Positions 24,943-33,390 of a stretch of 64,000 bases of DNA are shown one piece after another. The notes below the pieces were generated by a model, which made no database searches, was not told the DNA's origin, and was given only the letters and a program-made list of their open reading frames with translations. Every line of letters begins with the position of its first letter. The first letter of the stretch is position 1. The translations under genes were made by a program, and so were the position numbers. The DNA lies in assembly GCF_002553505.1 (NCBI RefSeq), contig NZ_PDCP01000005.1, positions 1 to 64,000 on the forward strand, in the 5' to 3' direction. This DNA comes from Mycolicibacterium agri. GTDB taxonomy: Bacteria > Actinomycetota > Actinomycetes > Mycobacteriales > Mycobacteriaceae.

Positions 24943-26016
24943 ATGACCGGAACCCACCGCATCGCTGTCATCCCGGGCGACGGTATCGGCACCGAGGTCG
25001 TCCCCGAAGGATTACGCGTCCTCGAAGCCGCAGCCGCGGCGTTCGACCTGAAGTTCGACTTCGAGCACTTCGACCACTCCAGCGCCGACTACTACGTCAA
25101 GCACGGAAAGATGTTGCCCGACAACTGGTTCGAGGAGCTGCGCGGCTTCGACGCGATCTTCTTCGGTGCCGTCGGCTGGCCCGAGGTGGTACCCGACCAC
25201 ATCTCACTGTGGGGCAGCCTGCTGCAGTTCCGCCGCGCGTTCGACCAGTACGTCAACTTGCGGCCGGTCCGGCTGATGCCAGGGGTGCCCAGCCCGCTGG
25301 CCGGGCGCAAACCCGGTGACGTCGACTTTTACGTCGTGCGGGAGAACACCGAGGGCGAATACTCCAGCATCGGCGGAAAGATCTTCGAGGGCACCGACCG
25401 AGAAACCGTCGTGCAGGAAACGGTCATGACGCGCACCGGGGTCGACCGGATCCTGCGGTTCGCTTTCGACCTCGCGCAGAGCCGTCCCAAGAAGCACCTC
25501 ACCTCGGCGACCAAGAGCAACGGGATCTCGATCACGATGCCGTACTGGGACGAGCGGGTGCAGGCGATGGCGGCCGGCTATCCCGACCTGAAGGTGGACA
25601 AGTTCCACATCGACATCCTCACAGCAAATTTCGTCATGCATCCGGACTGGTTCGACGTGGTCGTGGCCTCGAACCTGTTCGGCGACATCCTGTCCGACCT
25701 CGGTCCGGCATGCACAGGAACCATCGGCATCGCGCCGAGCGCCAACATCAACCCGGAGCGCACCTTCCCGAGCCTGTTCGAACCGGTGCACGGCTCGGCG
25801 CCCGACATCGCCGGGCGCGGTATCGCCAACCCGATCGGCCAGATCTGGTGCGCCTCAATGATGCTCGATCATCTCGGTGAGCGTGAAGCCGCGGCAGCGG
25901 TTCTCACCGCGATCGAAGACGTCTTGGCCCGCGGCGACGCCCTCACCCCCGACATGGGCGGGACCGGCACCACCGAGGAGCTCGGCAAGGCAGTCGCGCA
26001 GGCCGTCAAGTCCTAA
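24943..26016 (+). CDS. ttuC: Tartrate dehydrogenase / D-malate dehydrogenase family
   Basis: A 357-residue member of the isocitrate/isopropylmalate dehydrogenase family. Features of the tartrate/D-malate branch are the N terminus IAVIPGDGIGTEVVPEG, the substrate region VRENTEGEYSSIGG, KSNGISITMPYWDERV and the metal site NLFGDILSDLGPACTGTIG. Enzymes of this branch oxidise (and can decarboxylate) D-malate, L- or meso-tartrate using NAD+ and Mg2+/Mn2+; sequence alone does not separate the substrates. AAAGGAAAG precedes the ATG. An LysR box lies upstream and a GntP permease is across the regulator, consistent with a small import-and-oxidise unit. Confidence 0.88.
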   Translation: MTGTHRIAVIPGDGIGTEVVPEGLRVLEAAAAAFDLKFDFEHFDHSSADYYVKHGKMLPDNWFEELRGFDAIFFGAVGWPEVVPDHISLWGSLLQFRRAFDQYVNLRPVRLMPGVPSPLAGRKPGDVDFYVVRENTEGEYSSIGGKIFEGTDRETVVQETVMTRTGVDRILRFAFDLAQSRPKKHLTSATKSNGISITMPYWDERVQAMAAGYPDLKVDKFHIDILTANFVMHPDWFDVVVASNLFGDILSDLGPACTGTIGIAPSANINPERTFPSLFEPVHGSAPDIAGRGIANPIGQIWCASMMLDHLGEREAAAAVLTAIEDVLARGDALTPDMGGTGTTEELGKAVAQAVKS

Positions 26017-26032
26017 GCGGCGGCCCGTCGGG

Positions 26033-27025
26033 CTAGCGGCCGGCGTTGCGGACCAGCTCGATCGCGAACTCGTTGACGAACCGCCCTGCGGACGGCTCGC
26101 CGCGGTTGCATGACCCGTCGGATTCACCGGGGCGCTTGATCCAGAGGAACGCATCGACGTTGCCGTTGCCGGTGGCGGTCGTCGGCGGTGTGCCCAGCGC
26201 GCGTCCCTTCGGATTGCACCAGTAGAGCTCATCATCGGTCGGGCCCGCGCCGTTGCGCGACGTGTCGATCACGTAGTGCGCGCCGTTGGTCAGGCCCGAG
26301 ATCGCGTCGCCGTAGCCCATCTCTTCTTCGGTCGTGAAGAAGTTGGCGGTGTTGAGGCTGAAGCCGCGCGCCTTCGCCACGCCGGCCTCGTTGAGCCTGC
26401 CCGCCATGTCTTCGACGCTCACCCACCGCGAGTGCCCGGCATCGATGTACACGGCCGTGGCGGGATTGCGGGTCAGCGTGTCGACGGCGTAGCGGATCAG
26501 GTCGAAGCGTTCCTGGCGCTGGTCTGGTGACAGGCAGTCGGCCATGGCCAGCGCGTCGGGTTCCAGAATGACCGCCGCCGGGCCGGACCCGATCGCGGCC
26601 GCGACGCCGTCGATCCAGCCACGGTAGGCGTCGGCCGAGCCGAACCCGCCCGCGGCGAAGCTGCCGCAGTCGCGATGCGGGATGCCGTAGAGCGCCAGCA
26701 CCGGCATGGCGCCCGCGGCCTGCGCGTCGGCGATGTATTTCGCGTCCACCGAGGGGGTGGAAGCCTGGTCCATCCAGTACGCCGTCGGTGTGTCGGCGAT
26801 GGCGCTCAACTCGGGACTGGGCGGATCGGCGCTGTCCGCGGCCGCCCTGGCCTTCGACTTGGGGTTGACGTAGAAGGGCAGCCCGGCCAGCGGGTTGCCG
26901 TCGTCGGCCAGCAGCACCGTCGGGGCCTGCGCGGGGGAGGGCGAAAGCAGGGCACCGGCGACGGCTGCGACCGTCAGGAAGGGGGCGATACACCGAGCGA
27001 CTGCGCGTGCGGCTGAGGAGATCAC
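26033..27025 (-). CDS. celA1: Secreted GH6 cellulase (endoglucanase/cellobiohydrolase)
   Basis: A 330-residue protein with a signal peptide (about 1-33, ending AQA) and a glycoside hydrolase family 6 domain filling the rest. The catalytic loops are visible: YGIPHRDCGSFAAGG (about 112-126), ILEPDALAMADC (about 153-164) and WIKRPGESDGSC near the C terminus. Cys pairs fit the family disulfides. It corresponds to CelA1 (Rv0062) of M. tuberculosis, lacking a carbohydrate-binding module here. It would cut beta-1,4-glucan outside the cell. It is convergent with the dehydrogenase gene and stands alone. Confidence 0.88.
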   Translation of the reverse strand: MISSAARAVARCIAPFLTVAAVAGALLSPSPAQAPTVLLADDGNPLAGLPFYVNPKSKARAAADSADPPSPELSAIADTPTAYWMDQASTPSVDAKYIADAQAAGAMPVLALYGIPHRDCGSFAAGGFGSADAYRGWIDGVAAAIGSGPAAVILEPDALAMADCLSPDQRQERFDLIRYAVDTLTRNPATAVYIDAGHSRWVSVEDMAGRLNEAGVAKARGFSLNTANFFTTEEEMGYGDAISGLTNGAHYVIDTSRNGAGPTDDELYWCNPKGRALGTPPTTATGNGNVDAFLWIKRPGESDGSCNRGEPSAGRFVNEFAIELVRNAGR

Positions 27026-27066
27026 CCGGAAGAAGTTAATGGGGCGACGTGATTGGCGCCAATCGC

Positions 27067-27549
27067 CTACGGCGCGATGAGGTCGGTGGCTCCTCGTGTG
27101 GACCGTTCGACCGCTTCGAGCAGACCGCGGGTCGCCAGCGAGTCGGCGAGCTCATTGTCGGCGATGCCTGCGTGCCCCTTCACCCAGAACCATTCGACGC
27201 GGTGCTGCGCGCAGGCGGCCTGCAGACGCTGCCAGAGGTCGACGTTCTTCACCGGTTGTTTCGCCGCGGTCATCCAGCCGTTGCGCTGCCAGCCGAGGAC
27301 CCATTTCGTGATGCCATTGCGGACATAGGTGCTGTCGGTGTAGAGGTGCACGGCCACGGGGCGGGTGAGCGCCTCGAGTGCCATGATCGGCGCCATCAAC
27401 TCCATGCGGTTGTTGCTTGTCGGGCCTGCGTCGCCGCCGTACATCTCGCGGACGTGCCGGCGCTGGCGCAGCACCGCCCCCCAGCCGCCCGGTCCGGGGT
27501 TGGGCCGACAGCCACCGTCGGTGTGGATGACGACGACGTCGGCGCTCAC
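27067..27549 (-). CDS. rnhA: Ribonuclease HI
   Basis: A 160-residue RNase H1 that cuts RNA in RNA-DNA hybrids. The four acidic residues are in [12 protein letters not shown] (Asp10), NNRMELMA (Glu), YTDSTYV (Asp) and [11 protein letters not shown] (His and last Asp). The GTG start gives the normal length; the longer open frame upstream is Arg/Ala-rich and not family-like. It is a short single-domain protein, unlike the mycobacterial RNase HI-CobC fusion. Confidence 0.92.
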   Translation of the reverse strand: MSADVVVIHTDGGCRPNPGPGGWGAVLRQRRHVREMYGGDAGPTSNNRMELMAPIMALEALTRPVAVHLYTDSTYVRNGITKWVLGWQRNGWMTAAKQPVKNVDLWQRLQAACAQHRVEWFWVKGHAGIADNELADSLATRGLLEAVERSTRGATDLIAP

Positions 27550-27657
27550 CGGTTCCGCCCGCGACAGTCGAAATTGACCATGCGGCGAGGGTAGGCGTGC
27601 CGCCGCCTGATCGGCTGCGCGACTCGCGGGCGGACCCGCAGCGCGCCGCAATCCTTG

Positions 27658-28113
27658 TTAGCCGTTGATGGCGGCGGTCACCTCGATCTCGACCGGGGCG
27701 CCGTGCGGCAAGCTGCACACACCCACCGCAGTGCGGGAGTGCTGGCCGCGACTGCCCAGGTACTCCAGGAATGTTGCGCTTGCCGCGTCCATCACCTTCG
27801 GTTGCATCGCGAAGTCCGGTGTGCACGCGATGTATCCGGTCAGTCGGAGAAGTTGAGTTACACGGTTGAGTGAGCCCAACTCGCTGCGCAGCACGCTCAA
27901 CGCGTTCAACGCACATTGCCGCGCCGCGTTCGCAGCAGCTTCAACGGAAACGGTTGCACCGACGATGCCACGGGCGTCCAGCGCGGCTCCGACATACGGC
28001 AGTTGCCCGCTGAGGTAGATCACCCCACCGTCGATAACAGTACGCAGGTAGGGCGACGAGGACACCCGTGGAGCGGGCAGGCCCATCTCGTCGGCATGAG
28101 TCTCCGTGCTCAC
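27658..28113 (-). CDS. RidA/YjgF-family protein
   Basis: A 151-residue member of the RidA (YjgF/YER057c/UK114) family, trimeric proteins that hydrolyse reactive enamine/imine intermediates. The conserved SGQLPYVG (about 35-42) and C-terminal EIEVTAAING are present; the canonical catalytic Arg near residue 105 in RidA (C-x-R) is not obvious, since the region reads YIACTPDFAMQPKVMDAAS, so it may be a divergent subfamily with a different task. GTG start with GAGG 8 bases upstream. It lies 75 bases downstream of the SDR and is probably the last gene of the leftward half of the IclR locus. Confidence 0.8.
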   Translation of the reverse strand: MSTETHADEMGLPAPRVSSSPYLRTVIDGGVIYLSGQLPYVGAALDARGIVGATVSVEAAANAARQCALNALSVLRSELGSLNRVTQLLRLTGYIACTPDFAMQPKVMDAASATFLEYLGSRGQHSRTAVGVCSLPHGAPVEIEVTAAING

Positions 28114-28188
28114 GCAACCACCTCAAGCCTCGACCATCTCAAGCTCAGCATCGCCAACTCATACGACGCGTGAACACCATCGGGCATG

Positions 28189-28974
28189 TTAGACAGCCGG
28201 GATGTATCCGCCGTCGACTCGGGTGATCGAGCCGGTGATGTAGGACGCTTGGTTGGACGCGAGAAAGGCGACCGCATCGGCGTACTCTTGCGGCCGTCCG
28301 TAGCGTCCCATGGGGATGGCGGCCACACTTTCCTCGACAACATCAGCGACCTCTCGGCTCTCCCGTCTGGCCTTTGCTTCGTCAAGGAACCGAATGCGAT
28401 CGGTCCCGATTCGGCCTGGAGCGATGACATTGGCCGTCACCCCGTCGGCCGCGACCTCATTCGCCAGCGTCTTCGACCACCCCACCAGCGCGAGCCTCAG
28501 GCTGTTGGACAGGCCGAGGTTGGGTATTGGTGAAATCACCCCTGAGGACACCGATGTGATGATTCGCCCCCATCGCCGCACCCGCATCCCAGGCAGCACC
28601 CGGTCAGTGATCTTGATGACTGACAAGACCATCGAGCGAAAACTGTCCTGCCACAGATCGACTGGCTGATCTGCAACAGGTGTTGGGGGAGGACCGCCCG
28701 TGATATTCACCAGAATCTCGATCGTGCCGAGTCGATCCTCGATTTCCGACACATGACGGTCGATGTCTTCGATGTCGGCGAGGTTCCACTTCTGGCTGTG
28801 TACCCGTCCACGATATTTGGCTACTTCGCCACTTACCGAATTGAGAGCTTCCTCGTTCACATCAGCCAGGGCGACCGAAGCCCCCTCCCGCGCCAGCCCA
28901 ACAGCGATTGCTCCTCCGAGGCCGCCGCCCGCGCCGAGCACCAGCGCAGTCCGATTTGCCAGTCCAAGATCCAA
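28189..28974 (-). CDS. Atypical SDR oxidoreductase lacking the Tyr-Lys pair
   Basis: A 261-residue SDR. The cofactor loop is GAGGGLGGAIA (about 15-25), and the serine region (SVSSGVISPIPNLGLSNSLRLALVGWSKTLANEV) is present, but the catalytic YxxxK is replaced: aligned to classical SDRs the Tyr is Ser and the Lys is Arg. This matches a described BKR-like SDR subgroup with an imperfect catalytic tetrad. The start is a TTG at 28974 with a perfect AGGAGGA 6 bases upstream, better than any ATG. It is in the leftward unit with the GGT-like and RidA genes. It may bind NAD(P)(H) but its chemistry is uncertain. Confidence 0.82.
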   Translation of the reverse strand: MDLGLANRTALVLGAGGGLGGAIAVGLAREGASVALADVNEEALNSVSGEVAKYRGRVHSQKWNLADIEDIDRHVSEIEDRLGTIEILVNITGGPPPTPVADQPVDLWQDSFRSMVLSVIKITDRVLPGMRVRRWGRIITSVSSGVISPIPNLGLSNSLRLALVGWSKTLANEVAADGVTANVIAPGRIGTDRIRFLDEAKARRESREVADVVEESVAAIPMGRYGRPQEYADAVAFLASNQASYITGSITRVDGGYIPAV

Positions 28975-29008
28975 TTCCGTTCCTCCTGGTCGTTTCTCGT
29001 GTGCTGGA

Positions 29009-30586
29009 TCAATACCCAGCCGCGGCGGCGGAGCCTGAGCGGGGATCGGCGCAGGCCTGCAAGACATTTCCGTTGGCCTCGATGATGTGGGCGTGGCCGA
29101 ACGCATGGGAGAACGCGGGCTCGATCTCGACGCGGTGGCCCAAGCCGCCGAGATGCGAAGACCATTCGCCGGGCGTATTCGCCTCCAGGCACACGCGGAC
29201 GTCGCCACCGAATCCCCACGTATTGAAAGACGTGTCGTCTTCCTTTCCCCGCAGAATCCAGCGGCCCGCAGACAGTGCCGTCGCCGGACTCTCTCCCGCG
29301 CGCAAGAGGCGCGCCAACAACTGCACCACCACCTGGGGCTGGGAATCTCCGCCACGCGTGCCCAGTGATGCGATCAGATCGTCGTTTTGGTCGGTGACGA
29401 TGACCGGTGCGAGCGTGTGTGCCGGCCGTCGGTTCGGCGCAAGGCAATTGGGATGTCCTTGCCGCAGATTGAAGCCGATGCCTCGATTGTGCAGCCACAC
29501 GCCGGTGCCCGGCGCGACCAGCCGCGAGCCGAAACTCATGCAGTTCGACTGGATGAGCGATACAGCGGTTCGTTCGGCATCGACGACGCTGACGTAGGTG
29601 GTCCCGCCTGGCCGGTAAGAACCTGTCAGGTTTGCGACGCCGTCACGCCGGACGCCGCCGACCCTGTCGCTTAGGCGGTCTCTCGAGATCAGCGCCTGGC
29701 CGTCCGCTGCATCGGAAAGCACCTCCGGTCGGTCGAACGCTGCTTGTCGCATTGCTTCGATCAAGACATGCGGCCACGCAGGGTCTGTTGGCGAAGCCGG
29801 GAGGCCGGCGCGCTCGGCGATCCATGCGGCGCTGAGCGTCAGATAGCCGGAAGATGGCGGCTGTGGCGTCCAGATTCGCTGACCAAAAACCTCCATCCCC
29901 AGCGGCCTGGTCCACGACGCCTGAGACTTCCGAAAGTCTTCTGCCGCAAAGAGCTCCGGGCCAAGCCGGCGCATAGCGGCACCGAATGCACCGCAGTAGA
30001 AGGCGTCTCGCCCTCCCTCGGCGATGTCGCGCAGGATGCCGGCGAATTGCCGGCGGTAGAGCGTCTGACCGGCAGCGACTGGCCCGCCTGCGCCCTCGAT
30101 GAATTCGCCGACAGCTGAGCGGCCGGAGATCGTGTTCGCAACGAACGGCGTGGCCGGGAAGCCGTTCTGGGCATAGTCGATCGCCGGCCTCATGAGATCT
30201 GCCAGAGCGAGTCGTCCGTAACGCTCATGGAGCGCGACCCATCCGTCGACGCACCCCGGTATGGTCACGCTGGCTATCTCATGCGGCGGGATCGCCGTCA
30301 ATCCTCTCCGACGAAGCGCTTCAACATCCGCTCCGCTTCCGGCGCGGCCCACGGCCTCGACCACCTGAGGCGGCACACCGGGACGGTGCACCAGCGCGAA
30401 CAGATCACCCCCGACGCCGCACTGATTCGGCAGTGTCACCGCCAGTACCGCATTGGCGGCGATTGCAGCGTCCACCGCGCTACCCCCGTCATGCAGGACA
30501 GCAAGCGCCGCCGAGGTCGCGAGTCCATCGACTGTGACCACCATCGCGTGCGGCGCGTACGTGACCTGAATCGGTGCGAGCGTCAT
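29009..30586 (-). CDS. Gamma-glutamyltransferase (GGT)-family N-terminal nucleophile hydrolase
   Basis: A 525-residue Ntn hydrolase. The autocleavage/nucleophile site is GGTTYVSVVD with Thr329 expected to become the N terminus of the small subunit; GSRLVAPGTGVWLHNRG and LGTRGGDSQPQVVVQ follow as in GGTs. No signal peptide is visible, so it is probably cytoplasmic, unlike the periplasmic or secreted GGTs. Cytoplasmic homologues cleave other amides, for example cephalosporin acylase-like or gamma-glutamyl compounds. The ATG at 30586 has weak SD context. It sits between the RraA-like and SDR genes and is likely part of amide cleavage in the IclR catabolic locus. Confidence 0.85.
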   Translation of the reverse strand: MTLAPIQVTYAPHAMVVTVDGLATSAALAVLHDGGSAVDAAIAANAVLAVTLPNQCGVGGDLFALVHRPGVPPQVVEAVGRAGSGADVEALRRRGLTAIPPHEIASVTIPGCVDGWVALHERYGRLALADLMRPAIDYAQNGFPATPFVANTISGRSAVGEFIEGAGGPVAAGQTLYRRQFAGILRDIAEGGRDAFYCGAFGAAMRRLGPELFAAEDFRKSQASWTRPLGMEVFGQRIWTPQPPSSGYLTLSAAWIAERAGLPASPTDPAWPHVLIEAMRQAAFDRPEVLSDAADGQALISRDRLSDRVGGVRRDGVANLTGSYRPGGTTYVSVVDAERTAVSLIQSNCMSFGSRLVAPGTGVWLHNRGIGFNLRQGHPNCLAPNRRPAHTLAPVIVTDQNDDLIASLGTRGGDSQPQVVVQLLARLLRAGESPATALSAGRWILRGKEDDTSFNTWGFGGDVRVCLEANTPGEWSSHLGGLGHRVEIEPAFSHAFGHAHIIEANGNVLQACADPRSGSAAAAGY

Positions 30587-30623
30587 GAGCAATGATTCCG
30601 ACGTACGACCGAACAACCGCGCT

Positions 30624-31271
30624 TCACAGGTGGCCAAATTGGTCGAGTGCTGACAGCAATGACGCGCCATTCCGAATCGCCTCGCGCGATTGGGTTTCGG
30701 TGCCAGACCAAGCGCGGACTTCCTCGCACACGCGGGGAACATGTGACGACTTGAGTGCGATCACACCATCTTCATCGCTGACTATCAGATCGCCGGGATC
30801 GATCGTCACCCACTCACTGAGGGCGCCTCGCACCCGTACCGTCTCCTCGGTCGCCGTCACTCGCCAGCGTCCGATCGCCTGAGCAGGGCTCCGATAACGG
30901 GCGCGGACCGGCATACCCAGTTGCTCTAGGTAGCTGACGTCGCGCACGCCACCGTCGACGACGACCCCAACACATCCGCGTTGCTTCATCGCCTCGGCGA
31001 GCAGGTCCCCAAAGCAGCACACTCCCGTGATATCGCCACCCGACCACACCGGCACTACTCCCGGTGGCATCGCGTCGATCGCCGCCAACTTGGGTCGATC
31101 ACCGGTGGCGGTGGACTGGTGTGACTCCCCGACGATCGTGTACGCGGGCCCCACGAAGCGCGTCTCGGAGGTGACCGGCCGGATCGTCGGCGCGAGCACG
31201 GTTGGCTCGACACCCATGCTGTCGAGCACGTCGGCGACCACGGCGGTACCCGCGGCGAGGAGATCTTTCAT
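30624..31271 (-). CDS. RraA-like / HMG aldolase-family protein
   Basis: A 215-residue RraA-fold protein (VVADVLDSMGV, GDLLAEAMKQRGCVGVVVDGGVRDVSYL, GDLIVSDEDGVIAL). Catalytic members, 4-hydroxy-4-methyl-2-oxoglutarate/4-carboxy-4-hydroxy-2-oxoadipate aldolases, use a metal and conserved Arg/Asp residues in GGVRD; these are present here (about 106-110), so an aldolase or oxaloacetate decarboxylase role is more likely than RNase E regulation. It is the first gene of the leftward unit, directly divergent from iclR, with CAGGAGAG before the ATG. Confidence 0.82.
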   Translation of the reverse strand: MKDLLAAGTAVVADVLDSMGVEPTVLAPTIRPVTSETRFVGPAYTIVGESHQSTATGDRPKLAAIDAMPPGVVPVWSGGDITGVCCFGDLLAEAMKQRGCVGVVVDGGVRDVSYLEQLGMPVRARYRSPAQAIGRWRVTATEETVRVRGALSEWVTIDPGDLIVSDEDGVIALKSSHVPRVCEEVRAWSGTETQSREAIRNGASLLSALDQFGHL

Positions 31272-31301
31272 GAGTCCGAGCTCTCCTGGTACATTTCGTC
31301 T

Positions 31302-31329
31302 GATGAAAAGTTATTTTTGTGTAACGCAA
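31302..31329. promoter_or_regulatory. Candidate IclR-regulon motif, copy 1
   Basis: A 28-bp AT-rich element starts with GATGAAA and ends with TAACGCAA. It matches the element at 32218-32245 in both blocks, in overall length and in an internal TTT. It lies between the divergent RraA-like and iclR genes and would be placed to control both directions. Confidence 0.6.
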
Positions 31330-31412
31330 TCGCATCGTATGTGTGTGTGCTTTGTTTGTCACCCGGCCTAACCGCCGTGTCAATGTGTGAAACCCCAATA
31401 GATGAGGTTGTG

Positions 31413-32192
31413 ATGGCTGACCAGCTTGCACCGGTCGTGGACGCGAAGAGCGACAGCGGAGGGGTTCGGGCCGTGAATCGCGCGCTCGATCTCCTTATCG
31501 CGCTTGCTTGTTGGGACCGGCCGGCGGGCCTGACCGAACTCGCGCGACGAGTCGAACTACATCCGTCCACGGCATTGCGGTTGTTGGACTCCTTGCGGTC
31601 GCGCCGATTCGTCCACCAGACGGCCAACGGCACATACGTGTTGGGCGCGAAGAACTTCGAATTGGGAAACGCCTACCTGCAGAACGTTTCGGTGTGGTCG
31701 CAGGCTAATCAACTGGCTGAACAGCTAGCCATCACGACGGGGGAGACGGCCAGCGTCGGCGTCCTCGACAGCGGCCAGATTCTGTACATCGCCATCGCGC
31801 GTGGTCAGCAGGACATGGGGATCGCGTCGGCGCCGGGCACCCGGCACCCCGCTTACTGCACGTCGCTCGGCAAGGCGATTCTGGCCGACCTCAGCGGCGA
31901 GAAGGTCCTGGAGGTATTGCGGAACGATCCGCCGGAACGCCTCACACCCCAAACCCTGACGAACATCGCCGAATTGCAGCGCGACCTCGCCACGACCAGG
32001 CGGCGGGGATATTCGATCGACAACGAGGAGCGAACGCCGGGCGTGGTGTGCATCGGCGCGGCAATCCGCGACCACAAGGGCGACCCGCTTGGCGCGTTGT
32101 CCATTTCCGGACCCGCACAGCGCATCCGCCAGAAGGGTGTCGAGCAGCTGGGCCGGGTGGTGAGTGAGACGGCAATGAGCTTCTCGACATGA
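31413..32192 (+). CDS. IclR-family transcription regulator
   Basis: A regulator of about 259 residues. The winged helix-turn-helix is at about 18-78 (RAVNRALDLLIALACWDRPAGLTELARRVELHPSTALRLLDSLRSRRFV) and the IclR effector domain follows (about 90-255, with HPAYCTSLGKAILADL and TPGVVCIGAAIRD). The ATG at 31413 has GAGG 5 bases upstream; an in-frame ATG at 31383 is possible. It stands at the centre of the catabolic locus, between the leftward RraA-like/GGT/SDR/RidA genes and the rightward importer and enzymes, and the repeated 28-bp motif marks its likely targets. Confidence 0.9.
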   Translation: MADQLAPVVDAKSDSGGVRAVNRALDLLIALACWDRPAGLTELARRVELHPSTALRLLDSLRSRRFVHQTANGTYVLGAKNFELGNAYLQNVSVWSQANQLAEQLAITTGETASVGVLDSGQILYIAIARGQQDMGIASAPGTRHPAYCTSLGKAILADLSGEKVLEVLRNDPPERLTPQTLTNIAELQRDLATTRRRGYSIDNEERTPGVVCIGAAIRDHKGDPLGALSISGPAQRIRQKGVEQLGRVVSETAMSFST

Positions 32193-32217
32193 CCACCGGG
32201 TTCCTGTCGTTGCACTA

Positions 32218-32245
32218 GATGAAATAATGCTTTCGCATAACGCAA
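32218..32245. promoter_or_regulatory. Candidate IclR-regulon motif, copy 2
   Basis: The element begins GATGAAA and ends TAACGCAA like copy 1, 28 bp in all, and includes GAAA-N6-TTTC symmetry in the left part, reminiscent of IclR-type operators. It is about 90 bases upstream of the substrate-binding protein gene and would control the importer and downstream enzymes. Confidence 0.6.
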
Positions 32246-32334
32246 CAGCGAGGTAGCCTCAGTCCCGCCAGCGCGGTTGGTCGACGAATCAACGCACAGG
32301 TCGTCGGCATCGTTCGTCTCAATCGGGAGGCATC

Positions 32335-33390
32335 GTGTCTCGCTTGTCGCGTATCCCGGCTATCGCAGCCATCCTGCTGCCATCACTGCTCGTCCTGAGC
32401 GCCTGCTCTTCCTCCCAACAGGTGGACGCTGCCGGTGCAGCGCAGTCGTACGACAAGACCACCAAGGAGGCCTGCGATGCCGGTGCGGCAGAGGGTGAGC
32501 TGAATTATTGGTCCGCGACGGACCCGGGGGACTTCGCCAAGGAGATCGCGCCTTTTCAGAAGGCTTATCCGGAGATCAAGGTCAACTTCACGTCGATCAG
32601 ACCGACGGACGCCACACAGAAGATCATCACCGAGATCCAGGCCGGCCATCAGCTCGACGTCGACGCCACGTCGACTGACTTGCCCTCTGCCCAGCCGTTG
32701 TTCGACCGTGGGGCCGTCGTCAGCGTCGACTGGAGCAAGCTCGACATCCCGGAGAATCTTCAGCTGGACTACAACGGCGTCAAGATCTATCGAACCTTGC
32801 GCGATTTCATCGGCATTGGCTACAACCCCGATCAAACGCCCGCCGCCGAGGTGCCCTCCGCGTGGGACGAACTCGTCGATCCGAAGTTCTCCGGTCAGAT
32901 CATCGTCGATCCCCGCGGGGTCTATCTGACCGGGCTTGCGGTCGCGTGGGGGGAGGACAAGACCCTCAATTGGGTGAAGGACTTGAAGGAGACCAGTAAG
33001 CCCATCGTGCTCCAAGGTGCCACCGACAGCATCCAGAAGGTGGTCAGCGGCGAGGCGAAGATCACCACAAGTGCAACGACATCGGCGATCAACGCAGTCA
33101 AGCAGACCGGCGCTCCGATCGAGATCACCTACCTGGATGTGGTGCCATCGCAGGACAAGTACGGAGTGATCCTCAGCGGTGCCCAGCACCCCAACGCCGC
33201 GGCGTGCTTCCTCAGCTGGTTCGGCGGACCGGAGGGCCAGGCCCAGCAGCTGGCCGTCGAATACAAGGGCAACTCTGACAAGCCTGCCAACCTCCCCCCG
33301 AACGTGCAGTTGTCGGTCGCCGACCGACCTGATCAGCAGGAGATCTTCACTTCGGTCGGTGCGGAAATCAGCGAGGTCCTTTCGAAGTGA
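32335..33390 (+). CDS. ABC importer substrate-binding lipoprotein
   Basis: A 351-residue lipoprotein: a hydrophobic signal ends in the lipobox LSAC with Cys24 as lipid anchor. The mature part is a periplasmic-binding fold of the iron(III)/polyamine/phosphonate type (LNYWSATDPGDFAKEIAPFQKAYPEIKVNF, later SAWDELVDPKFSGQIIVDPRG). Proteins of this cluster bind Fe3+ but also many organic compounds; metal-binding Tyr pairs are not evident, so an organic ligand is more likely given the neighbours. GTG start behind GGGAGG. Its stop overlaps the ATPase gene by 4 bases (GTGA). Confidence 0.88.
   Translation: MSRLSRIPAIAAILLPSLLVLSACSSSQQVDAAGAAQSYDKTTKEACDAGAAEGELNYWSATDPGDFAKEIAPFQKAYPEIKVNFTSIRPTDATQKIITEIQAGHQLDVDATSTDLPSAQPLFDRGAVVSVDWSKLDIPENLQLDYNGVKIYRTLRDFIGIGYNPDQTPAAEVPSAWDELVDPKFSGQIIVDPRGVYLTGLAVAWGEDKTLNWVKDLKETSKPIVLQGATDSIQKVVSGEAKITTSATTSAINAVKQTGAPIEITYLDVVPSQDKYGVILSGAQHPNAAACFLSWFGGPEGQAQQLAVEYKGNSDKPANLPPNVQLSVADRPDQQEIFTSVGAEISEVLSK

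Noticed and set aside
26033..27549. Functional link between cellulase and RNase HI
   Set aside because: They share strand but the gap has no coupling features, and the proteins act in different compartments.
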